In this document: positions 56,510 through 64,000 of the stretch, piece by piece | How the letters are laid out: each line of letters starts with the position of its first letter | Numbering within the stretch: the first letter of the stretch is position 1 | NCBI GenBank assembly: GCA_015680685.1 | Contig: MNCI01010839.1 | Span: forward strand, 643,869-707,868 | Direction of reading: 5' to 3' | From: Gnetum montanum | Taxonomy: Eukaryota; Streptophyta; Gnetopsida; Gnetales; Gnetaceae | DNA length: 64,000 nt | The notes under the pieces: generated by a model | Told to the model about the DNA's origin: nothing | Seen by the model: only the letters and a program-made list of their open reading frames with translations | Database searches by the model: none | Program-made: the position numbers and the translations under genes

Positions 56510-58428
56510 CTAAGCATCTGGGACGGGAGGATCGTCCCCTTTGGATCCACCAGCATCAGAGGCCCCTACTCCACTGGGGCCAGCTTCTTGAGCATCATCG
56601 CCACCTTCATCCTGGAAATACCAAAGAAAACAACCAACATAAGAATAAGTGGATGTCAAAGTTTTAAACACTATTCAGCAAATTTCATAAGGATGAGACG
56701 CTTACCATAGGAGATCCCCCTAAGCTGAACTCTAGCCGACAGAGGATTTCTTCTTCTGAAACGCTGGCCCAGTCCGTCCCATCCAGGCCTAAGTCAACGT
56801 CTGCCAAAGTTTTTCCTTTGTCGATAGTTGACCAGGTAGGACATTTCAGAGGGAATTCGCCAACTGACACTTCCCCAGAAGTAGTTGTAATCACCCTCGT
56901 AGGCGACTCCATTTCCACAGTTGTATTCTGAGCAAAAGTATCGAAAGCAGAACGCAAACCCAAACCCTCTACAAACATCTCTAGTTGCCGCTTTTCAATA
57001 GATACCTCTTTTAGCGACTTCTTGTAATAATGTTTGTGATTTTTCTCATCTTGACCCCATTTACGAACCTTGGAAGCAAAGGCTTTCCAATCTTGACATT
57101 TAAGGTTCAGGAGATCAATTTGGGCTTTGCGCTTTGTCATTCTCCGAGTTAGCGATGCGTGATGATTCAATAAATTCCAATATCTTGTATATGTGACCTC
57201 GGACATGCGTCAAGAGCAATCACCGCTTAGCCTAGCAGCGGCGAACTCGTACCAGGCCTTCAGATCGTCACGTTCCACCGACAACTTAGAGACTTCCCTC
57301 TCTTTTGCTTGAATCTGTAACCACAATTGCTCAATGGAACGCCTACAGGTCCATAACGAGTTAGCATTGTGCACAAAGCCTTCCGCAACTCCATCGTAAA
57401 CAAGCCTTAGCACCTATTCCACTTCTGAGGAAAGTGCGGTCAAAATTTCTATACTAACGCTTTTAGAGGAATCCCATCTCAATTTAGCACTTGCCTACGT
57501 GAAAAATACGAATGTTAGGACAATATAGATAAAATGTGAAATTCCAAACCTTTGAATGATTTATACCTGTTTCAGGTTAGGCCTCTTGGATCCCTTCAAC
57601 GACTTCTTCCACGAGTCCAGCCACAAAATCCATTTTGCTCAGCATTTTAGACCAAGTAAATGGCTCACGGGTACGCGATGAACTAACCTCAGCGGTCCTC
57701 TCTGGGGGAACCGTCTTCATTGGTACATCCAAACGCACTGTCCTGGTCTCGCTACCTTCATCTGGATAAGATAAAAACACAAAACATAAAAAGATAATAT
57801 ACCACAAAAATGATGACTGACAGGCGAAATTGAAATGAGATAAAGAGAAAAATATACCATGATCCTTGTCACCTTCTGGGGGGGTCACCCAGATCCAAGT
57901 CTCCCTGAAGAAACCTACGGAACACTTGATCGACACTGCCCTGGTCGTCCAATGGCTCAGTTTCCGTGGTTTTCTCCTTTAACTTCTCCGTCTCTCCACC
58001 CTGGCTCTTCTCTGTATGTTCCTCCTCGTTGTTTTTCTCTATATTGGTCTCCTTCTCCTCAGTAATGGTCTCTAGAGCCTGCTTTCTCACTATTTTAAAG
58101 TTGGACCGAAAAATATCAAAGACATGTAAGCGATCGGGGTAAAACTTATAAACAAAACGAAAATGATAAACGGACAAGGTCTGCCTACCAGGCATCTTGA
58201 AGCGTATCCGCTTCACGCGTGGCTGGTTCACACCAGAGACTTCCTTAGTTGGGCGCTCAGGCCTCTTTAGCTTTGCTTTAGCTTGGCCAACAGTTTCCTT
58301 GATGACCCGTTCTGCCCTTCTAGCAGTGTAGGGTACCTCTTCTGGCTCCAACCCCAAACTATCACGTGTGTGGATTGAACCTCCAGATGATCCCCCTGTG
58401 GTAATAGAAGCGGATTCATCAATGCTTT

Positions 58429-58565
58429 CAGGTGCATCTTGGGATTTGGCTGTATCATACAGGTGATTGATCCAAGGTGGGATAGTTGACCCCGATCCCG
58501 CAGAACAAACTTGTTGTCNTGGATCAATCACCTGTATGATACAGCCAAATCCCAAGATGCACCTG
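58429..58565. repeat. 46-base perfect inverted duplication bounded by N bases
   Basis: 58520-58565 is the exact complement of 58429-58474 and fills precisely the interval between the N at 58519 and the N at 58566. It lies in exon 4 of the antisense gene and adds 48 positions, keeping frame. The peptide it encodes is a reverse reading of the neighbouring one, so it is probably an assembly or gap-fill error. Confidence 0.85.
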
Positions 58566-60153
58566 NGAAGATAACCGGCAAAGAATGCGAAGGTGAAATG
58601 GGATTGTGCCTCGACATTCGAGCGCAACTGCACTATCTCCTTGTGCATACCTGACAACAAAAATCGTGCCCAGTTATATTGCATGCCTGTTTCCAAAATA
58701 GTTCGCATGACACGAACAGCCTCAACCCCAAGGCACCTCACCTGAGAAAGAGTTTTGGGGAATACCCGTGCTCTGAACAGGGGATATAGTTCGTTCACTT
58801 CTACCACTTTTGCCTTCCCCTGCATCGGGAATCCCTTCGCACCCTTGGCCACGCCTAGCCAATCTTCCAACTCCCGAATTGTCTGGAGCTCCTTATGAGG
58901 TTTGTCTAGTACTACATTCAAGCCATTTATCAGTACGCCAAATAGGTTCGAAAAGAATTGAGGCGACAAATGGAAAACTACCTTCACACCCTTGATCCGG
59001 GTGCTGTAGTATGAGACAGACTCATTAAAGGAGTCTACTATCCCAATCATCTCCCCAATGGAAACATCAGGACTCGGAATCATAAAAAGTTCCATGAGGC
59101 TAGCGTCATCTAGGCAACGAGCGAGGGATGGAGGAGCGCGATTACGCAACCACTTCTGGGACTTAGCCACCCCTCCGATCTTCATTGACAAAGTCGTCTC
59201 GGTTCGCCCAGTGGTCACTGGATCCTCACCAGAAGGTACATCAACTGTAAAAGCAATTTAAAATGGTCGTATCAGCATAAATCAAAACAATTGGACAAAC
59301 CCACTAACACATCTAAGAAATGTTATCATTTACCATTAGTGGCCGATCTAGATGTGCTGCTAAGGTCACGAGGGAAGACTGGCTCGTTGTCAGTCCAGTC
59401 TTCATGAAGCCACCCACGAGCCTTGCACATCGCAAATGCTCTGGAGAACTGCTTGTGAAAGTGGACCATCGAATCCTTCGTTTGACTCAGTACGGTCCCA
59501 CGAAGGGTGGGGCCCATCATAAATGCTTCCAGAGCAGTGCGAGCAAGGGCTAATCCTTCATCTTCAATGAGTGTCCCATCCGGGTTGGTCTTCGGCCTGT
59601 AAGCAAATATGGGTCAAAACAAGAAGCAAATACTAAACAGAAAAGAAATAGTAAGCTTAAACATTCCTACCTAGCCACTCGATACACTGTGCTGGGAGGG
59701 TTCTGGAATAATGTATGCGCACAGGCAACTATGAACAACGTATTGTTGAGATAATCCAACCCTCACGGCAATAGTGCCCACACACGTGTTAATGGGCGCG
59801 TAGACCGGGGCCCGCGGGTAGTACCATCTTCGTTAACCAGAGGCCCCTCATCAATGTCCTGTATAAAAACCATGACACCCTCTGCAGGCCCCGGCAGCAT
59901 CTCCTCAAGCACGCTTCGTGCAGTCACCTCGTCAAAGTTGGACCAGATAGCCACCTCGAAATTGTCCAACAGGAAGGATAGAAATCCACACGTGCCTCCC
60001 CTGAACCAAACACCGTTATCATCCACGGTCAGATCCGGGGGAACCTCGCCTTCCTCAACGGGGCCAACCCATGTTAATACCCCGATAAGTTCGACAATGA
60101 TGACGAAGCGTTTGCTGTCCCTGTAAACAATCATGATTCCATGACAGATTAGC

Positions 60154-60824
60154 CTGAAAAAAGTGAAAGTTTACATCATAAATCGACACTTAAAAATTTG
60201 GAAAAATTTTACTAACTGTTTGCATTCAACGTATACGCCACATAGACCAGCGTATACGCCGGCAAAACCGTTCACACTTGGCGCAAAAAAATGCAGTCCA
60301 AACTCAGCGTATATGTTGTACATTGAGCGTATACATTGCTTGGCTCAACGTATACACCGAAAATGAACTGTCCTGCCCTTAGCGTATACGCTGACGAAAC
60401 CCTTAGCGTATACGCCGCAGCGCGATTTAAGCGTAAACAGTCTATGCCAACATGGAATAAACAAGTTTACGCCAGAAACAGAAAAAACAAGTTTACGCTG
60501 ACAGACAGCTACAGACTAACAGTGTACACACCGAATAAACCCTCAGCGTATACGCCGTCATAGTAAAGAGTTTACGCTGATAAAAAAAACAAATCACGCT
60601 GGCAAGACTGCACAAAAAACTCATGACGCCGTGGCTTACGCTGATATGCTAGTACAGGGAAAATGTTTATGTCGACAACACTTTACGCTTAAAGTAACAC
60701 TCGACATATACGCTGCAAAACCCCATGTGCCTAAAAAACCCTTACGCTCGACGTATACGTCGAGGCTATCTACGCTATACAGGACAAAGCACAGAAATAA
60801 TCAGATGCAAAGATCAGAGCCTAC
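60154..60824 (-). other. Intron 1 of the antisense gene, rich in GCGTATACGC
   Basis: The 671-base intron begins GTAGGCTC and ends TTTTTTCAG on the minus strand. It is far longer than the other introns (72-99 bases) and holds at least four exact GCGTATACGC palindromes and many TTTACGC words, as do Z's LTR and leader. Confidence 0.7.
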
Positions 60825-60955
60825 CTGTGGGATGTCACGGGCCAGGATGGTATCCTTGGCCTAGGCAGGCCCTGTAGCATAGCCTCCATCTCCTCCATGA
60901 AGGTCAAGTCGAGACCCTTCCTCCCCTGGCCCTCCACTTCTTTGCCCTTGCCCAT

Positions 60956-61222
60956 CTCGGCCTGATTACGCTAACGATACACGTTTACACTGAAGAGAAG
61001 TGTCTACGCTAACGCCTGCAAGTTCGCACTCCGCGTCTACACTGGGGTTTAATGCTACGCGTCTACACTGGGGTTATTCTTCGGCTTCTACGCTCACGAG
61101 GAAATTTACGCTTACGCTAAGACAATGTAGTTCACGCTTATGCTTTCACAGTTTTACGCTGTCGCTTACGCTCTATCGCTTACGCTCTGTCGCTTTCAAA
61201 GTAAGAAGCAAATGGACCCCCC
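60956..61222 (-). other. 5' untranslated region of the antisense gene
   Basis: It is rich in TTTACGC/GCGTAA words like those of the Z leader. No upstream ATG-led frame of note is visible. Confidence 0.5.
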
Positions 61223-61231
61223 CTTTATATA
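61223..61231 (-). promoter_or_regulatory. TATA box of the antisense gene
   Basis: The minus strand reads CTATATAAAGGGGGGG, an excellent plant TATA box. It lies about 270 bases upstream of the exon-1 ATG. Confidence 0.7.
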
Positions 61232-61239
61232 GCGTTCCG

Positions 61240-61317
61240 CTGACGCTGACGCTCCGCTGTGCTGATGCTGACGCTGACGCTGACGTTGACACTGATGCTG
61301 ACGCTGACGTTGACGCC
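61240..61317. promoter_or_regulatory. TGACG hexamer array upstream of the antisense TATA box
   Basis: Eight TGACG cores (TGACGC or TGACGT) plus decayed copies occur within 78 bases. TGACG is the core of as-1-type sites bound by TGA bZIP factors. They sit immediately upstream of the TATA box on the minus strand. Confidence 0.65.
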
Positions 61318-61494
61318 GCCATTACGCCTTTTTTTCTTTTCACCTTTTTCCTTATTTTCAGAGTAAAAAATATAAAATATAAAAAAAAAATATATAATAA
61401 AACTAATAAACATTATTAAAATAGAGATTGCTACGTCTTGGTTCCTCTATGGACCCCATTTTACACGTTTACTCTGAATGTTCTAGTTTAAACC

Positions 61495-61640
61495 ACCATA
61501 TTGGCCCAGTACGGCCTTAAACTGCCATTTCCCTATCCACCTACGGCCTTGTAAGGCCTTAAACTGCCACTTACGGCCCGGTAAGGCCTTAAACTGCCAC
61601 TCAACGCCCGGTAAGGCGTTAAACTGCCATGCGTCCCAGT
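61495..61640. repeat. GGCCTTAAACTGCCA repeat block before Z RT
   Basis: Four units of about 35 bases contain CGGTAAGGCCTTAAACTGCC or variants. The block mirrors the cassette after the protease, so motifs of this type flank the spacer on both sides. Confidence 0.8.
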
Positions 61641-61703
61641 GTGACGATAATCCACCATTATGCATGTATACATAGTTTAAAATCATCAAAAGGCATAGAA
61701 CGA

Positions 61704-61741
61704 TCTCCCTTTTTCTTATTCCGCTCTCTGTTTATTGGTAG
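61704..61741 (+). promoter_or_regulatory. 3' splice-site-like sequence before Z RT
   Basis: A pyrimidine tract (CTCCCTTTTTCTTATTCCGC) and then CTCTCTGTTTATTGGTAG end at 61741, followed at once by the RT-containing frame. Ogre elements splice an intron at this same place, between protease and RT. A possible donor, CTGGTAAGC, lies at 55657-55665, but its phase does not match this acceptor. Confidence 0.5.
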
Positions 61742-62810
61742 GAGTAAGCTCAATGGACAGCCAACATTTAACCGCACCGTTAATCATTGACGGACCATAT
61801 GGCAAAATTACAAGAGACATTAACATAAATCTCATCAACTTGAGTTCACCAACAGACAACGCAACCATAGCCTCGACGCAGCAAGTAACAAATGATTACA
61901 AAGACATGACAAAATTCCTTGACATAGAGGCCGAGAATATCACTGAAGACCTGTTGTCTGAAACTCCCATCGTCATGCCCGATGGAGAAACTAAAATTCT
62001 AAAGTTAAGCACCTTATTACAACTGCCAGTAGCCAAAAACATCGAGAACGTGCTTAGGGAAAATATGAAAGCATTCGCTTGGTCCTACACAGACATGCCT
62101 GGGCTAGATCCTTGAATTGTCCAACACAATATTATCCTCGACCCAAAGTTGAGACCAGTAAAACAAAAAGCACGAAAGGTTAAACTCGAGATGGCATTAG
62201 CAGTTCACAATGAGATCACTAAGCTTTATCAAGATGGTTTCATTCAGGCTGTTGATTACGCCAAGTGGGTGTCTAACATGGTCATTGTTCCGAAGAAGAA
62301 CAGAAGTATTCATTTGTGTATTGACTTCTGGGATTTGAATGTTGCAACCATAAAGGATGATTTTCCTCTACCCAGCATCGAGCAGCTTGTTGACTCAACT
62401 ACTGGGCACGCGCTATTATCCTTCATGGATGGCTTCTCGGGATACAATCAAATACGAATCAACTCGGAGCATCAGCTTCGGACGACCTTTATGACACCAT
62501 GGAGAACCTTTTGTTACACAATGATGCCTTTTGGTCTCAAGAACGCTGGGGCCACGTATCAAAGAGCGATGACATTTATCTTTAGCGATTACATACTACA
62601 CTCACTCAACGACTACATGGATGACATTGTGGTTAAGTCAAAAACGGAGCAACAACATGTGCAAGATCTAGACTTAGTATTAAAACGTTGTCTAAAGTAT
62701 GAACTGAGGCCTAACCCAAAAAAATGTGTCTTCGGCGTCAAAATAGACAAAATGCTTGGATTACAGTTCGAGGTTAACCCCGATACGGGTAGACCCAGAT
62801 AAGGTTAAGG
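61742..62810 (+). pseudogene. pol: Z reverse transcriptase
   Basis: The frame starts with a linker (first ATG at 61753), passes FAWSYTDMPGLDP and one TGA (62113), and then gives the RT: KLYQDGFIQAVDYAKWVSNM, LCIDFWDLNVATIKDDFPLP, FMDGFSGYNQIRI, MMPFGLKNAGATYQRAM and the catalytic YMDDIVVKS box. A shift near 62780 leads to the thumb, with VDPDKVKAIANLKPP. The core is well preserved with all catalytic aspartates. It copies element RNA inside the particle. Confidence 0.85.
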
Positions 62811-63285
62811 CCATAGCAAACCTGAAACCACCAGGCAACCTTACTGAACTTCGAGGTCTACAAGCTAGATTACAGTTCATCAGGCACTTCATAGAAAAAC
62901 TAATAGATAAATTAAAACCCATGAACCACCTGTTACGCAAGAACGTACATTTTGAATGGACTCCGTAGTGTCAATAGGCATTCGATGACATTAAAACGGC
63001 ACTTGCCCAGCTACCCATGGTTTATCGACCTCAAAACGATAAACCATTCTACATCTACCTTGCTACTTCGGATTCATCCATCACATCTATGCTTTGCCAG
63101 AAACGAGATGACGGAATCGAAGTCCCTATATATTACCTGAGCCATGCATTAGTTGCCCATGAGAAAAGGTACAACGACGTGAAGAAGTCATGTTTAGCTT
63201 TGGTCTTTTCTTTAAGAAAATGGCGACATTACCTTTTCCGTAACCAGGTTTACATAATTTGNCATCAGTTAAAGGTCAAGCTATA
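62770..63285 (+). pseudogene. pol: Z RT thumb/connection and first RNase H
   Basis: After GLQARLQFIRHFIEKLIDKL and two stops (about 62969 and 62978) comes RNase H with PFYIYLATSDSSITSMLCQ, YYLSHALVAHEKRYNDVKKS and CLALVFSLRKWRHYL. The first acidic position reads LATSD rather than LAAS. An N base at 63262 lies at the end of the domain. Confidence 0.75.
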
Positions 63286-63289
63286 GTAA

Positions 63290-63951
63290 ATCAAATGGCA
63301 ACATCATCAACGCGCGACCAAGCGACTATAGACCTAGACTTCCCAGATGAGAATATAAGCGCCATAGACATAGTGCCCGATGACTACGATGCTATTTTAA
63401 ACTTTGATGGGACATCCACCTCTCGAGGAGGAAGTGCAGCCGCTGTCATTACCTATCCCTCTGGGGAGATTCGACGCTTTGCCTATCGTTTCGACTTTCC
63501 TTATACAAACAACATAGCGGAGTATGAAGGTCTTCTTAGAGGTCTCGCGGCAGCTTTGGCTTCGAACATCACACAGCTTGTAGTCCAAGGGGACTCACAA
63601 CTGGTCGTAAACCAAGTCACGGATGTCTATACATGCAAAGCCCCACATTTACAACCATACTGTGACATGGCAAAACACCTAATGAGGCGATTCGAAAACA
63701 TTGATGTGCAACACATCTCCAAAAATGATAACACCATCGCAGATGCGTTAGCCACATTAGCACTAAACATATCTCCAGACATGTTCCATGCATTACCAAG
63801 CTCCATAACCAGGTGTGCTGAACCAATCACTGACACCCTTGACACGTTGCCAATTGCATCTATTAGTTCAACACACGTGATAGAATGGTACGATGACATA
63901 AAAGAATACCTTCTACGCGGTGAAACACCGCGACATCTAACAAATGCATAG
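63290..63951 (+). CDS. pol: Z second, archaeal-type RNase H (aRH) and start of the integrase linker
   Basis: A frame of 230 codons carries AILNFDGTSTSRGGSAAAV, NNIAEYEGLLRGLAAAL, LVVQGDSQLVVNQV and HISKNDNTIADALATLAL. These are the D, E, D and terminal acidic positions of the archaeal-type RNase H that marks the Tat/Ogre lineage. The segment after it (VIEWYDDIKEYLLRGETP) is the usual link to the integrase, which lies outside the window. A TAG at 63949 interrupts the frame. Confidence 0.85.
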
Positions 63952-64000
63952 AGAGATGCAGTGCGGAAACGTTCTAAGCAATATACCTTGGTAGGGAACA

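Larger units (their letters stand above)
56510..60955 (-). pseudogene. Antisense eight-exon gene inside Z, nearly intact
   Basis: Minus-strand exons: 60955-60825 (ATG MGKGKEVEG), 60153-59671, 59596-59334, 59244-58189, 58089-57858, 57761-57567, 57494-56706, 56611-56510 (TAG). All seven introns are GT-AG, and phases agree (2,2,1,1,1,0,0) if one extra base is allowed in a G7 run (57886-57892) and one in an A4 run of exon 6. Exon 2 has FVIIVELIGVLTW and CGFLSFLLDNFEVAIWSNF, faintly like FCP1/NIF phosphatases but without the DxD motif. Exon 4 is an unrecognised globular part. Exon 5 is very charged, exon 7 coiled-coil, and exon 8 an acidic tail. Three in-frame stops (about 59762, 57414, 57210) remain, two possibly CGA to TGA. 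Known Tat elements such as Grande and Retand carry antisense ORFs, but near the 3' LTR. About 1,080 residues. Confidence 0.75.
42474..64000 (+). mobile_element. Element Y: Tat-like gag-protease retrotransposon (continues beyond window)
   Basis: Y has 5' LTR, tRNA-Asn primer site, leader repeats, gag, protease, spacer, PPT and 3' LTR on the plus strand. The span from primer site to PPT is only 5 kb. It holds no RT, RNase H or integrase. The 3' LTR is interrupted at 50053 by element Z, so Y's right end is not in the window. Confidence 0.8.
50054..64000 (+). mobile_element. Element Z: autonomous-type Tat/Ogre retrotransposon with an antisense gene
   Basis: Z has 5' LTR, tRNA-Asn primer site, leader repeats, gag, protease, a 5.8-kb spacer containing an antisense spliced gene, RT, RNase H and a second archaeal-type RNase H. 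Integrase and 3' LTR lie beyond the window. CpG-containing motifs are abundant and stops are few, so Z looks the youngest element here. It sits in the 3' LTR of Y. Confidence 0.85.

Noticed and set aside
61000-61419. Plus-strand 139-codon frame with repeated DADAD
   Set aside because: It is produced by the TGACGC array and the TTTACGC words. There is no codon structure beyond the repeat.

Overview
This window is intergenic DNA from a large, repeat-filled plant nuclear genome. It holds nested LTR retrotransposons (Athila-like, chromovirus and Tat/Ogre-like Ty3/gypsy) plus an endogenous caulimovirid. I see no ordinary single-copy host gene. The mix suggests a big-genome seed plant, possibly a gymnosperm, but nothing here fixes the species.

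Left stack. Positions 1-6462 hold old fragments: a retrotransposon 5' part with an initiator-Met tRNA primer site and a broken gag, joined at about 1927 to the tail and 3' LTR of an Athila-like element, then an Athila-like gag/protease piece and unassigned AT-rich DNA. From 6468 to 33204 lies one complete but decayed Athila-like element (E1), bounded by a perfect 5-bp duplication, CAAGG. It has LTRs, a tRNA-Asp-type primer site, gag, protease, RT, RNase H, integrase and a long env-position ORF. Between its RNase H and integrase sits a minus-strand Tat-like element (X, 12165-25645), and X itself contains an endogenous pararetrovirus (about 13.7-19.0 kb).

Right stack. 33.9-38.4 kb holds an antisense Athila-like pol remnant and a degenerate tandem array. 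A minus-strand chromovirus (38385-42473, RNase H lost) is cut in its gag by Tat-like element Y (42474 onward). Y's 3' LTR is cut by Tat-like element Z (50054 to beyond the window end).

Tat families. X, Y and Z share LTR termini, PPT and/or tRNA-Asn primer site, a PFVIKVP-type peptide repeat, an aspartic protease reading VDDG(A/T), and a GGCC..TTAAAC motif cassette just after the protease. X and Y show Gag and protease but no RT, RNase H or integrase, so they look non-autonomous. Z has RT, RNase H and the second archaeal-type RNase H typical of Tat.

Main discovery candidate. Between protease and RT, Z carries an antisense gene (60955 down to 56510). I resolve eight exons joined by GT-AG introns whose phases agree. 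Upstream on the minus strand are a canonical TATA box (61223-61231) and an array of eight TGACG motifs (61240-61317). The gene encodes about 1,080 residues: an N-terminal region faintly like FCP1/NIF HAD phosphatases, an unrecognised centre, and an acidic/coiled-coil C-terminus. Z's spacer ends in a strong 3' splice-site-like sequence just before the RT, as in Ogre elements. A 46-bp perfect inverted duplication lying exactly between two N bases inside this gene is probably an assembly artefact.
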